Origin: an uncultured Alphaproteobacteria bacterium
GTDB lineage: Bacteria; Pseudomonadota; Alphaproteobacteria; UBA7985; CAJQQZ01
Direction of reading: 5' to 3'
DNA: 64,000 nucleotides
Assembly (NCBI GenBank): GCA_905480575.1
Contig: CAJQQZ010000006.1
Span: forward strand, 1 to 64,000
The position numbers and the translations under genes are program-made. The notes beneath the pieces were generated by a model. That model made no database searches. It saw nothing but the letters and a program-made list of their open reading frames with translations, and was not told where the DNA came from. Position 1 is the first letter of the stretch, and every line of letters begins with the position of its first letter. Below, piece by piece: positions 34,817-43,663 of the stretch.

Positions 34817-35602
34817 ATGGTACAGCGCCTTACAAAGATCAGCGACATTGATTGTCGGAAGGAAAACAGGCAAAAGCCTGACGCCGTTGCCTCTGCCCTC
34901 AAAAATTTCATTGCCAAAGGACACTACGCTCCCGGTCAACGCCTCCCCAGTGAACGTGATCTGTCTGCAACTCTGTCGGTCAGCCGTGTTTCAATCAGAT
35001 CCGCATTGCAGCAATTGAGAGCTCAGGGGCTGGTGATATCAAAGCCCGGAGGCGGCACCTACGTTTCGACACCGGTATCCAACGAGCAGAATCCTTTGTT
35101 TGAGTTGGTCACCCATTGCAACGAGAATTTGCGTGATCTATTTTTAGTTCACACTCATCTTGATGCCTGGGGCGTTCGACGCGCTGCTGAACGTATTACG
35201 GAGGAACAAGTTTCGCGCTTGAGAGATCTAGTCCGAGAATACAAATCTGTTTGCGGTGATTCAAAGAAACTCTCGAAACTCGACACACAAATCCATTTGG
35301 AGATTGCTCAATCAACTGGCAGCGCCATTTACATTAACCTGTCCTTGTTAACCCGTGATGTTTTAGGAAAAGTTCTGAAGCACCACAGAGTTCAAATTTT
35401 CGAGGATCTGGTTCATGTCGCGCAAATCGGCCGAAGGAACTGGCTTCTGATCGAAGCATTGGCTGACCGAAACCCGGACGAAGCCGAAGAAAACATGCGC
35501 GCTCGGAGAGCCTATTTCGGCGAGGCTCTTGATTTAGACCTCGGCCTGACAGACGAGCACAGCCCATATTCATCGCACGCGCGTACGAATCTCTATCGTT
35601 AG
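34817..35602 (+). CDS. GntR/FadR-family transcriptional regulator
   Basis: A 261-residue regulator with an N-terminal winged helix (YAPGQRLPSERDLSATLSVS, RVSIRSALQQLRAQGLV, KPGGGTYVS, residues 30-95) and an all-helical FCD-type effector domain (LDTQIHLEIAQSTGS carries the D and H of a possible metal site). It follows the CCA gene by 23 bp on the same strand, and the tRNA-Val gene is convergent. The target genes and ligand are unknown. Confidence 0.87.
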   Translation: MVQRLTKISDIDCRKENRQKPDAVASALKNFIAKGHYAPGQRLPSERDLSATLSVSRVSIRSALQQLRAQGLVISKPGGGTYVSTPVSNEQNPLFELVTHCNENLRDLFLVHTHLDAWGVRRAAERITEEQVSRLRDLVREYKSVCGDSKKLSKLDTQIHLEIAQSTGSAIYINLSLLTRDVLGKVLKHHRVQIFEDLVHVAQIGRRNWLLIEALADRNPDEAEENMRARRAYFGEALDLDLGLTDEHSPYSSHARTNLYR

Positions 35603-35622
35603 ATTTTTGAACCGAGGAAAAA

Positions 35623-35698
35623 TGGTGGGTGGTACAAGGCTCGAACTTGTGACCTCCACGATGTCACCGTGATGCTCTACCAACTGAGCTAACCACCC
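35623..35698 (-). tRNA. tRNA-Val (anticodon GAC)
   Basis: On the minus strand the gene reads GGGTGGT ... ACCACCC-A-CCA with a standard D arm (GCTCAGTTGGTAGAGC), anticodon stem TCACG/CGTGG and a T arm ACAAG-TTCGAGC-CTTGT. The anticodon GAC lies at 35663-35665. CCA is encoded and a T5 run follows as terminator. Confidence 0.96.
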
Positions 35699-35731
35699 AC
35701 ACCAAAATACCGTCTATGACAGCGAGGGGTG

Positions 35732-35759
35732 ATCTATCATCTAGTCCTGGTCTTGGCAA
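35732..35759 (-). promoter_or_regulatory. Predicted promoter of tRNA-Val
   Basis: On the minus strand TTGCCA (35759-35754) and ATAGAT (35737-35732) are separated by 16 bp, placing a start about 25-30 bp before the tRNA. Pattern evidence only. Confidence 0.35.
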
Positions 35760-35844
35760 GACAAGAAAATACAGATTAGATGACAAAGCCGTCGTTTTTG
35801 TTTACGAAAATCTCTTGGACATCTCTTCGAAGGACCAGCACTGA

Positions 35845-36732
35845 ATGACTAAGCCACCTCCGGTTTATGAGATTGAACGACCGGCTGAATTGACAGCTCC
35901 GGTCATTTTCTCATCTCCTCATTCTGGCGCCTTCTATCCAAGACATTTTCTGGAGGCGAGTCGGCTTTCAGCTTTGGAATTGAGAAGTTCCGAAGATTGT
36001 TATGTGGACCGGCTTTTTTCAACGGCTAGCAAGTGGGGCGCTCTGCTAATCAAGGCTAACTACCCCCGCGCATTCCTCGACCTAAACCGAGAAGCCTATG
36101 AGCTTGATCAGTCTATGTTTAAAGGAGCTCTCCCGGATGTCGCCAACACCAACTCACCCAGAGTTCTATCCGGCCTCGGAACCATTCCGAAACTCGTTTC
36201 CGAAGCCACGCCCATTTACAAAACCACCCTTGCTGTCGAAGAGGGCCTAGAGCGCATTCAGGACTACTATTTCCCCTATCATGACGCACTCAGAGCTTTA
36301 ATCGATGAAGTGAAATCTCACTTTGGATTTTGTATTGTCATTGATTGCCATTCGATGCCCCCTCTGTTCTCAAAGGGCGGTTTCCTGCCGGAGAAATTGA
36401 CCAGAAAAAAGGGGCGGAAAATCGACTTTGTTCTAGGTGACAATTTCGGTGCTTCTTGTGATCATAGTCTTACAGCATCCATTCATCAGTTCCTCAATGA
36501 CAAGGGCCACAGTGTAGCGCGCAATCAACCCTATGCCGGGGGTTTCATTACCAAACGCTATGGCCGCCCTCGCCAGGCCGTCCAGGTGCTCCAACTGGAG
36601 ATTGGTCGCGATCTTTATATGGACTGTCAAACCTTGAAGCCCCATGAAGGTTTTGTGGGTTTGAAAGCTGAGCTTACTGAGTTAATTGGCATGATCACAT
36701 CTTCGAAGAAGATGCAGCAAGCCGCAGAGTAA
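35845..36732 (+). CDS. N-formylglutamate amidohydrolase family protein
   Basis: A 295-residue amidohydrolase of the HutG/FGase fold. Visible features are FSSPHSGAFYPRHF (first metal histidine), SSEDCYVDRLF, NYPRAFLDLNREAYELD, VIDCHSMPP (second histidine) and LQLEIGRDLYMD. The classical enzyme hydrolyses N-formyl-L-glutamate in histidine breakdown, but no other hut gene is nearby, so another N-acyl amino acid is possible. It is 18 bp upstream of the class V aminotransferase. Confidence 0.86.
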   Translation: MTKPPPVYEIERPAELTAPVIFSSPHSGAFYPRHFLEASRLSALELRSSEDCYVDRLFSTASKWGALLIKANYPRAFLDLNREAYELDQSMFKGALPDVANTNSPRVLSGLGTIPKLVSEATPIYKTTLAVEEGLERIQDYYFPYHDALRALIDEVKSHFGFCIVIDCHSMPPLFSKGGFLPEKLTRKKGRKIDFVLGDNFGASCDHSLTASIHQFLNDKGHSVARNQPYAGGFITKRYGRPRQAVQVLQLEIGRDLYMDCQTLKPHEGFVGLKAELTELIGMITSSKKMQQAAE

Positions 36733-36750
36733 CCCACTTAGGAAAATGAT

Positions 36751-37929
36751 ATGACACAAGCTTTGGACCTGGCCGCAATTCGTGCGCAGACGCCAGGCGT
36801 TAAAGAGAAACTACACTTTAACAACGCCGGTGCTGGTTTGATGCCACAAGTGGTTTTGGATGCCCAGTTGTCTTATCTGCAAACTGAAGCATTGAACGGC
36901 GGCTATGAAACCGCCGTTTTGATGGCAAGCGAAATTGAGAATAGCTACACAGCGATAGCGCGTTTAATCAATGCCATGCCAGATGAGATTGCTGTGGTAG
37001 AAAACGCGACCGTTGCTTGGGCTCAGGTTTTTTATGGTTTCCCCTTCAAAGCAGGAGACCGCGTTCTGACGACTGAGTCAGAATACGCCAGTAATTTTAT
37101 CGCCTTTCTGCAATTGAAGAAACGCCTGGGCATCGAAATCGACGTCGCCCCAAGTGATGAAACCGGCCAGGTTTATTGCGGACAACTAGAGGCGATGATT
37201 GGTCCGAAGACTGCTATGATTTGCCTCAACCACATCCCGACCAATGGCGGGTTGGTTCAGCCAGCAGAGAAAGTTGGAGAAATCGCCCAGGCACATAATA
37301 TCCCCTATCTGTTGGACGCGTGCCAATCTGTGGGGCAACTGCATTTGGACGTTGATGAGCTCAAATGTGATTTCCTGTCAGCCACAGGCCGCAAGTACCT
37401 CAGAGGCCCAAGAGGCACCGGCTTTCTCTATGCACGCAAGGGCTCAATGGATTTACTAGAGCCTGCGGTTCTTGATCTTCACTCCGCTAAATGGACAAGC
37501 AGCACCGCCTACAAAATGCGCGACGATGCACGCCGTTTTGAGAACTGGGAGAACAATCTCGCGGCAAAAGTCGGTCTAGGAGTGGCAGCGGACTATGCCT
37601 TTGGTCTTGGCACAGGAGCAACCGAAGAACGCTTGGTCAACCTGGCGAATGACTTGCGAAAGAAACTCAGCTCTATCAGAGGGTCAGAAGTATTCGACCT
37701 AGGAGAAAGAAAAGGCGGGATAACGACCTTCTCCCTGGCGGGGCATGACCCTTTCACAATGATGGCGAAACTGCGCGAACAGTCAATCAACACGTCGGTT
37801 AGCGACCGCGAAAGTACCTTGTTGGACGCCACAAGGCGCAATCTAGAACCAATGCTTCGCGCCAGCGTCCATTACTACAACAGCGAAGAAGAAGTTGACC
37901 GCTTCGTTGAAGCCATTGAAGCACTCTAG
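36751..37929 (+). CDS. Class V aminotransferase-family PLP enzyme
   Basis: A 392-residue PLP enzyme related to cysteine desulfurase-fold proteins. LHFNNAGAGLMP at the N-terminus, LNHIPTNGGLVQP, LLDACQSVGQLHLD (the PLP aspartate and Gln) and SATGRKYLRGPRGTGFLYA with the Schiff-base lysine are clear. It may be an epimerase, lyase or desulfurase; no catalytic loop cysteine typical of IscS was noticed. It overlaps the following MATE gene by 35 bp. Confidence 0.86.
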   Translation: MTQALDLAAIRAQTPGVKEKLHFNNAGAGLMPQVVLDAQLSYLQTEALNGGYETAVLMASEIENSYTAIARLINAMPDEIAVVENATVAWAQVFYGFPFKAGDRVLTTESEYASNFIAFLQLKKRLGIEIDVAPSDETGQVYCGQLEAMIGPKTAMICLNHIPTNGGLVQPAEKVGEIAQAHNIPYLLDACQSVGQLHLDVDELKCDFLSATGRKYLRGPRGTGFLYARKGSMDLLEPAVLDLHSAKWTSSTAYKMRDDARRFENWENNLAAKVGLGVAADYAFGLGTGATEERLVNLANDLRKKLSSIRGSEVFDLGERKGGITTFSLAGHDPFTMMAKLREQSINTSVSDRESTLLDATRRNLEPMLRASVHYYNSEEEVDRFVEAIEAL

Positions 37930-39271
37930 CGCCTCTGAGCAACGTGTCAGTCATACGAGAGTTTGGGCACTTGCTCTACCGATCATGCTGTCGAATGTAT
38001 CTGAATCCCTGCTCGGGATCGCCGATACAATGGTCATCGGACGCCTTGGTGAAGAAGGGTTAATCGGAGCCATTGCTATTGGCGCGATCATCTTCTCCTT
38101 TCTTTTTTGGGCTTTCGGTTTTCTCAGGCTCAGCACGGGTGGCTTCACGGCTCAAGCCAATGGTGCCAACGATGAAAAAGAAATCGCCGCAGTTTTATTG
38201 CGTGCAACGTCAATCGGGCTGATCATTGGATTGTTGATCCTCTTCACCCAAACTTGGTCACGAACCTTGGCTTTCTGGTGGTTTGCCCTGCAACCAGCCT
38301 TAGAAGGCCATGCTACCACCTACTTTGACATCCGTATTTGGTCTGCACCCGCCGCTATGGTCACCTACGTCGTCCTTGGCTGGTTGGTCGGTCTGCAAAG
38401 AACTGGGTATGTCTTGGTCCTGCAATTGGTGCTGAACGGCACCAACATCGTTCTTGATGTCATTTTCGTCTATTGGCTTGGTTGGGCAGTTGAGGGGATC
38501 GCTTATGCAACCGTCATTGCGCAGTGGGTGACGTTGATTCTGTCGTTCTTCATGGCCTATCGGCTGATGCCCAAAGTTAGGCTGACCAAAAGGGAGTTGC
38601 TCGACCGAGACAAGTTCTTGGTGCTGTTGAAAGCAAACATCAACATCATGTTGCGCACACTTTGTTTGATATTTGCCTTTGCTGAATTCAGTCGACAGAG
38701 CGAAAAAATGGGGACGCTAACCCTGGATGCTAACTCGGTTTTGTTGCAGTTTTCGTCGCTTGCTGCGCATGCTCTCGACGGCTTCGCTCATGCCGCAGAA
38801 GGACTTTGCGGGGCCGCAATCGGGGCTAAGAGCAAAACCCGGCTGAGAGATGCTTTCTTCAAAACAAGCCTTTGGAGTGGTGTCTTCTCTGTTCTAATCG
38901 CCGTTGTTTTTTGGTTTTCGGGACCTCTCATCATCGATAGTCTGACAACTAATCTTTCAGTCCGGGAAACAGCCAAGGAATTTCTGTTGTGGGCGGTGAT
39001 TTTCCCACCTTTAGCCTTTGCCAGCTTTCAATTTGATGGCCTGTTTTTCGCAGCGACGCGAGCCGCAGAAATTAGAAACGCTATGTTCGTGTCGTTAATG
39101 CTCTATTTGGCCGCCATCTGGGCTTTCACACAATTCTTCGGCAATCATGGGCTCTGGCTAGCCCTGGCTCTCTTCATGGTTCTCCGCGCCGTAACCCTAG
39201 TATTTTACTACCCACGCATAGAAGCAGGGCTGTCATCCGCGAACTCTGCTGGGGCAAAGGCTAGAGCCTGA
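37895..39271 (+). CDS. MATE-family efflux transporter
   Basis: A membrane protein of about 458 residues and 12 helices, DinF-like. The start of the domain HTRVWALALPIMLSNVSESLLG and DTMVIGRLGEEGLIGAIA are typical, and FAHAAEGLCGAAIGAKS begins the second half. No ATG is available before the first helix: TTG 37895, 37907 or 37916 must be used. It overlaps the aminotransferase by up to 35 bp at its start and runs 64 bp into the convergent dusA at its end. It exports an unknown cationic or amphipathic compound. Confidence 0.87.
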   Translation: MTASLKPLKHSSASEQRVSHTRVWALALPIMLSNVSESLLGIADTMVIGRLGEEGLIGAIAIGAIIFSFLFWAFGFLRLSTGGFTAQANGANDEKEIAAVLLRATSIGLIIGLLILFTQTWSRTLAFWWFALQPALEGHATTYFDIRIWSAPAAMVTYVVLGWLVGLQRTGYVLVLQLVLNGTNIVLDVIFVYWLGWAVEGIAYATVIAQWVTLILSFFMAYRLMPKVRLTKRELLDRDKFLVLLKANINIMLRTLCLIFAFAEFSRQSEKMGTLTLDANSVLLQFSSLAAHALDGFAHAAEGLCGAAIGAKSKTRLRDAFFKTSLWSGVFSVLIAVVFWFSGPLIIDSLTTNLSVRETAKEFLLWAVIFPPLAFASFQFDGLFFAATRAAEIRNAMFVSLMLYLAAIWAFTQFFGNHGLWLALALFMVLRAVTLVFYYPRIEAGLSSANSAGAKARA

Positions 39272-40236
39272 CGAATTATCTGCGCTCCTGGTTCAGCTCT
39301 CGGTGCATTTTCACTAATAAATCGCCGCCAGGCCCGTGCGCCCGGCATACCATTGAACAATCCTAGAATATGACGGGTGATCGACTTAATCGGTACACCT
39401 AATTCTACCTGCTGGTCGGCATAATCCTGCATCGCTAGGGCAATGTCATACCGGCTCAATGGAGAGGTCGGCTCCCCATAAAAATCCGCATCAACCGTCG
39501 CCAAAAAATAGGGATTGGTATAGGCTTCTCGACCTACCATGACACCATCGGCCCATGAGAGCTGATCCGAAATCTGCTCCATTGTCGTCAGGCCGCCGTT
39601 TAGTACAATTGTCAATTCCGGATTGTTCTCCTTCAGACGCCGAACGCGATCATAATCAAGGGGTGGGATTTCGCGATTTTCCTTTGGGGACAGACCTTGC
39701 AGCCAAGCCTTCCTCGCGTGAACAATAAAGGTCGTGCAACCACCGTCAGCAACAACGTCAATGAAGGTTGCTAAATCCTTCTCACTGTCTTGATCATCAA
39801 TGCCGATACGGCACTTAACAGTGACAGGAATAGTTACGGCCTCGCGCATCGCCTTGACGCAATCGCGAACCAAGCCTGGTTCCGCCATTAAGCAAGCCCC
39901 AAACCGCCCGCTCTGCACTCTATCACTGGGACAACCAACATTTAGATTAATCTCGTCATAGCCATAGTCCTGTCCCATCAGCGCACAATCCGCCAAAACC
40001 GCAGGGTCGGCCCCACCCAATTGCAGTGCCACTGGATGTTCTTCCTCATTAAAGCGCAAGTAGCGGTCGCGATCACCAAAAACCAGCGCACCCGTCGTTA
40101 TCATCTCTGTATAGAGCAAAGCCCGTTTGGAAATCAGCCGAAGAAAATAGCGGTCATGACGATCGGTCCAATCGATCATCGGGGCGACAGAGAATGTGCG
40201 GTCTAATTTCATGGGGTAAGCTGTTTCGCGAATCAT
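39208..40236 (-). CDS. dusA: tRNA-dihydrouridine synthase A
   Basis: A flavin enzyme of 342 residues that reduces uridine to dihydrouridine in the tRNA D-loop. FSVAPMIDWTDRHDRYFLRL, NLNVGCPSDRVQSGRFGACLM with the catalytic cysteine, VKCRIGIDD and FIVHARKAWLQGLSPKENR identify DusA. Start at ATG 40236 or 40212; neither has a strong ribosome site. The 3' end overlaps the MATE gene on the other strand by 64 bp. The upstream leader is unusually structured, with an inverted repeat, a terminator-like stem and five GANTC sites. Confidence 0.93.
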   Translation of the reverse strand: MIRETAYPMKLDRTFSVAPMIDWTDRHDRYFLRLISKRALLYTEMITTGALVFGDRDRYLRFNEEEHPVALQLGGADPAVLADCALMGQDYGYDEINLNVGCPSDRVQSGRFGACLMAEPGLVRDCVKAMREAVTIPVTVKCRIGIDDQDSEKDLATFIDVVADGGCTTFIVHARKAWLQGLSPKENREIPPLDYDRVRRLKENNPELTIVLNGGLTTMEQISDQLSWADGVMVGREAYTNPYFLATVDADFYGEPTSPLSRYDIALAMQDYADQQVELGVPIKSITRHILGLFNGMPGARAWRRFISENAPRAEPGAQIIRQALAFAPAEFADDSPASMRG

Positions 40237-40246
40237 TTACGTTAGG

Positions 40247-40264
40247 GTGAACGGGTCGGTTCAC
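40247..40264. promoter_or_regulatory. Inverted repeat GTGAAC-N6-GTTCAC upstream of dusA
   Basis: Perfect 6-bp arms (40247-40252 and 40259-40264) lie 11 bp upstream of the longer dusA start. It could be an operator or a leader stem affecting ribosome access. Confidence 0.4.
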
Positions 40265-40278
40265 AATTTGCATTGGTC

Positions 40279-40343
40279 GAATCCAAGAGATCAAACCAAA
40301 TGCCGGAGTCAAAAAAGAGTCGCTGGATTCCCACCCTTGACTC
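40279..40343. promoter_or_regulatory. Dense cluster of five GANTC sites
   Basis: GANTC sites occur at 40279-40283, 40306-40310, 40317-40321, 40326-40330 and 40339-40343, five in 65 bp where chance predicts about 0.25. A sixth is at 40230-40234 at the dusA start. The region is the divergent promoter space of dusA and the TAXI gene. Since ccrM is encoded in this genome, methylation-sensitive control or protein binding is a reasonable inference. Confidence 0.7.
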
Positions 40344-40345
40344 TT
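40310..40345 (-). terminator. Terminator/attenuator-like stem in the dusA leader
   Basis: On the minus strand AAGAGTC and GACTCTT form a 7-bp stem around a 17-nt loop, followed by a run of T residues ending at about 40311. It is about 75 bp upstream of dusA, so it could attenuate dusA transcription; the large loop makes this tentative. Confidence 0.35.
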
Positions 40346-40454
40346 GCACTGCTCCTACCAGAATGATGCGCAATTTACAAATTTCAGACCCCGAAGCGTT
40401 ATTTTTTTAAGCTTCATATGAATTGAGACACCAATAATTTCGCCCACAAAGTCT

Positions 40455-41567
40455 ATGACTCGTTTTATCTGTTACATCGCCTGTGTTATCTCGTTGTTGA
40501 GCTCTGCCCCTGCACTGACTCAAGCGCAAACCAAGAACGTTGATGCTTTACAAAAAGCAAACCAAGGCACGATTGGCTTGGTTTCTGGCCCCTTTGGCAG
40601 CACAGCTCTCTACTTTGCTTCTGATATGGCCGAAGTTCTGGATGACTTCGACACTTTTGAAACCAGATTGGTCGTCAAACTCGGCAAAGGGACAGGGCAG
40701 AATATCGCTGACTTGCTTTACTTAAAAGGCACGGACATTGCGATTGTTCAAACTGATGTTTTGGATCATATTCGCCGTAACAAGATCTACCGCAATATCG
40801 ATGGGTTATTACGCTACGTCACGAAACTACATGACAAAGAAATTCACCTCCTTGCGTCTAAAAATATCTCAAACATTTCTGACCTCAACGGCATGGTTGT
40901 TAACCTGGGTCCTCAGCAATCCGGGAGTTTCATCACGGGATCCTTGCTGCTGGGTTTGAGCGGTATCGAGAGCGACATTCGGTTGGATACAAATGCTGTC
41001 GCAGTACGTAAACTTTTGGCGGGGGAAATTGATGCTGCAGTAATCGTAGACGGTAAGCCATCGGCTTTGTTGACCAACCTGCCATCTGATCATTCCCTCC
41101 ATTTGTTGCCCATCGAGAATGAGTTCATGGCGGAGAAGTACAACGCGGCTTCTTTTGAGGTTTCAGATTATCCCAACCTAGTACCGGAAGCAGGTTCCGT
41201 CCCTACTTTAGCTGTTGAGACTGTACTGGCGATCTACAACTGGCGTCCGGACAACAAACGTTTCCCACAAGCCATGAAGTTCATCAACCGCTTCTTCAAC
41301 AAATTCGCAGAGCTCCAATCGGGTAATTATCACCCCAAATGGCAAAGCGTTGATATCCGCGCCGAGGTAGATGGTTGGGAACGTTTTTCAGCCGCCACAA
41401 CTTGGCTAGAGAAAAACCCCATTAAGGTCGCGGAACCAGAAGCCGATCCTTTGCGCCTGCAATTTGAAGCATTTTTGCAGTCAACGCAGCCCAACACCGA
41501 ATGGACCCCAGAACAAAAAGACCTTCTGTTCCAACAGTTTCGAGCTTGGCAGAAACAGAACAATTAG
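40455..41567 (+). CDS. TAXI-family solute-binding protein, orphan
   Basis: A 370-residue exported protein (signal peptide ending about LTQAQ) of the TAXI subgroup of TRAP-transporter binding proteins. GTIGLVSGPFGSTALYFASDMAE, GTGQNIADLLYLKGTDIAIVQ, VVNLGPQQSGSF and AVIVDGKPSALL outline the two-lobed receptor. A C-terminal extension of about 40 residues rich in Gln and Trp (LLFQQFRAWQKQ) is unusual. No DctQM-type permease is adjacent. It is followed 12 bp later by another secreted protein, probably its partner. Confidence 0.85.
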   Translation: MTRFICYIACVISLLSSAPALTQAQTKNVDALQKANQGTIGLVSGPFGSTALYFASDMAEVLDDFDTFETRLVVKLGKGTGQNIADLLYLKGTDIAIVQTDVLDHIRRNKIYRNIDGLLRYVTKLHDKEIHLLASKNISNISDLNGMVVNLGPQQSGSFITGSLLLGLSGIESDIRLDTNAVAVRKLLAGEIDAAVIVDGKPSALLTNLPSDHSLHLLPIENEFMAEKYNAASFEVSDYPNLVPEAGSVPTLAVETVLAIYNWRPDNKRFPQAMKFINRFFNKFAELQSGNYHPKWQSVDIRAEVDGWERFSAATTWLEKNPIKVAEPEADPLRLQFEAFLQSTQPNTEWTPEQKDLLFQQFRAWQKQNN

Positions 41568-41579
41568 TAGATCTTGATC

Positions 41580-42875
41580 ATGAAAAATTGGCGTCACAGC
41601 AGCTTCGTCAGCCTGTTCGGTCTGATCGCACTCCTCTGCTTTCAAACAGCGCACTCAAATGCGCAAAGCTTAAGTAGCTATCGGTTGAACGGCAACCTTG
41701 GTTGTGCGGACCGTGACCGTGTCGAAGTTAAAACCCTAGGCAAGACGATGCTTGAAGTGAAAGGGCATAATTCCTGCCGCGCTAATCAGATTATTGCCTA
41801 CAGCCTAAATGACATTGGCTTTAAGACAGCAGCAGATACCTTTGGAAATTTCCATTTCATCGTTACTCTATCCCAGTCGGTCAATCGACTAAGTCTGACA
41901 TCGCTCACGGGCGAGCAAACGCCTGTCTACACATCTAACCTAGGTGATCGGGGGTATCAAACGCCCTCTGGATTGACGTTGCAACCCGCCAGCCTCATCC
42001 TTGATGGGCCCGCCGATGATACATTCAAACTTCACAATCCTATCATCAACGACTTGACGGAAACCGGTCTAGACATAAAGCCCCAAAAAACCAACACTCA
42101 AATTATGTTGACTGCAAACGCGTTCTCGGCAAGCGACGCATCTGAAGGCATCCAACCTCTTCCTTTTGCAGATCCTCCCTTAAGCCTGAGCAAACCGGTA
42201 ACAAAATCCAAGCTGCTGGTAGAACCTGTTCAGCCTGAAGAAGTACCTGGTGCCGAGACAATTGAGGCTGAAAAAGCAGTTGAAATTGCTGTCGAGGAAA
42301 AAGCTGAGGAAACAGTAAGTGAGCCGATCAGAATCGAGCCGGAAATCGTCAAGCTTGAACCTGTTAAATCAGAGGCTTCAAGCCTTGTCCCGCCGAAGAC
42401 ATCTGACAGCAAGCCGGTTTCTATTCCTGAGGGCGAAGAAGTGAGAGTTGAACTAGTTTGGACCGCTCCTGTTGATCTCGACTTGCACGTTTTCGAGCCT
42501 GGATACAAAGGTGATCCAACAGTTGTTTCGAAAAGCGCATTTCATATCTCGGAGAAAAACAACCCTGGCGGTTTCTTGAGTCTAACCCAAGCAAATGAGA
42601 GTGAAGGCAAGAAACGTTATAAGGAAACCTATCGTCGTTCAATTAAGGCATTGCGTAAGGGCGTGATCAGACTTGCCCTGTCCTACCAGGACCGCAGCGC
42701 TGGCTTACCTGACACGTGCGGTACGGGGCGCTTTGCCGCCATCCCAGCTTTGGCCAAGATCAAAACACCAGACTTCAGCCGCTCCGAGCTGGTACTTATT
42801 AATCCTGTTTCTTGTGATGCGGTCAAAGAGAACGCCACTCTTTTAATTGATATCGCAGAGATCACACTCGATTAG
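41580..42875 (+). CDS. Secreted protein with acidic linker and C-terminal DLDLHV domain
   Basis: A 431-residue exported protein with no whole-length family I know. After a signal peptide (to about HSNAQ) comes a region of 150 residues with conserved-looking cysteines (LGCADRD, GHNSCRAN) and beta-rich character. Residues 200-285 are an acidic, proline-rich linker with runs of EKAV/EEKAEE type. The last 140 residues hold VELVWTAPVDLDLHVFEPG, a signature seen in DUF2135/YfaP-like domains often found beside vWA proteins. It is co-directional with and 12 bp from the orphan TAXI protein, so a joint envelope role is inferred. ATG 41580 preferred over TTG 41574. Confidence 0.65.
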   Translation: MKNWRHSSFVSLFGLIALLCFQTAHSNAQSLSSYRLNGNLGCADRDRVEVKTLGKTMLEVKGHNSCRANQIIAYSLNDIGFKTAADTFGNFHFIVTLSQSVNRLSLTSLTGEQTPVYTSNLGDRGYQTPSGLTLQPASLILDGPADDTFKLHNPIINDLTETGLDIKPQKTNTQIMLTANAFSASDASEGIQPLPFADPPLSLSKPVTKSKLLVEPVQPEEVPGAETIEAEKAVEIAVEEKAEETVSEPIRIEPEIVKLEPVKSEASSLVPPKTSDSKPVSIPEGEEVRVELVWTAPVDLDLHVFEPGYKGDPTVVSKSAFHISEKNNPGGFLSLTQANESEGKKRYKETYRRSIKALRKGVIRLALSYQDRSAGLPDTCGTGRFAAIPALAKIKTPDFSRSELVLINPVSCDAVKENATLLIDIAEITLD

Positions 42876-42953
42876 TCGCCATTCTTGCGTTGAGTTCAGC
42901 CACCACTCGTTTATGCTTGATTGGCTGTGCCCCTAATTGACTTAAGAGACTCT

Positions 42954-43550
42954 ATGGCGACCAAGAACCCTAAATCCAAACAAGCCTGGCAAAGAATGCT
43001 GTCTGGTAGACGCCTTGATATCCTTAATCCATCACCGCTCGATATAGAAATCGAAGATATCGCCCATGGTCTTTCCAGAGTGGCTCGATGGAATGGCCAG
43101 ACCTCAGGACCTCACGCATTTACCGTGGCTCAGCACTCGGTTTTAGTCGTCGACATCATGGGAAAACTGACCGAGAACTTGAGCCCTCAAGATTTGGTTG
43201 TCGGTTTGCTGCATGATGCACCCGAATACGTTATTGGTGATTTGATATCACCTTTCAAACGCGCAGTGGGTGCTGACTACAAAACGCTCGAGGACTCGCT
43301 TATGGCCGCAATCCATCTGCGGTTCACGCTCCCGGCCAAGCCAACACAAAAACTTCAAAAGTTAATCAAGAAAGCAGACACGACCGCGGCCCACCTCGAA
43401 GCCATCAATCTGGCCGGTTTCCACTATGATGACGCGGTACTGGCTTTCGGCCCCCTGCCCGAAGTTCCCTTGCCTCAGGTTTCCAGCCTGAACCCCAACC
43501 AAGCCAAGGAACTCTTTCTCGATCGCTTCCAGGAACTGACTAACTTCTGA
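42954..43550 (+). CDS. HD-domain phosphohydrolase (YfbR-like)
   Basis: A 198-residue metal-dependent phosphohydrolase. The H...HD...D motif is readable as VAQHSVLVVDIM, VGLLHDAPEYVIGD and KKADTTAAHLEA, an arrangement like that of 5'-deoxynucleotidase YfbR relatives. ATG 42954 has AAGAGA upstream and opens the family-typical MLSGRRLDILNPSP segment; an upstream TTG is unlikely. Function in nucleotide salvage is probable. Confidence 0.83.
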   Translation: MATKNPKSKQAWQRMLSGRRLDILNPSPLDIEIEDIAHGLSRVARWNGQTSGPHAFTVAQHSVLVVDIMGKLTENLSPQDLVVGLLHDAPEYVIGDLISPFKRAVGADYKTLEDSLMAAIHLRFTLPAKPTQKLQKLIKKADTTAAHLEAINLAGFHYDDAVLAFGPLPEVPLPQVSSLNPNQAKELFLDRFQELTNF

Positions 43551-43663
43551 CTTTTGGAGCGCTTTTGCACGCTCAACAAACAACTGCTTCGCAACGTGCG
43601 ATTTACTAAAACGAAAGCAAGCTGTAGAAGAAGCCCCTAACGCTATCATTAGGAATAGAATTC

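Noticed and set aside
35845-37929. Histidine-utilisation operon
   Set aside because: Only a formylglutamate-amidohydrolase-type gene is present; no hutU, hutH or hutI, and the neighbour is a class V PLP enzyme.
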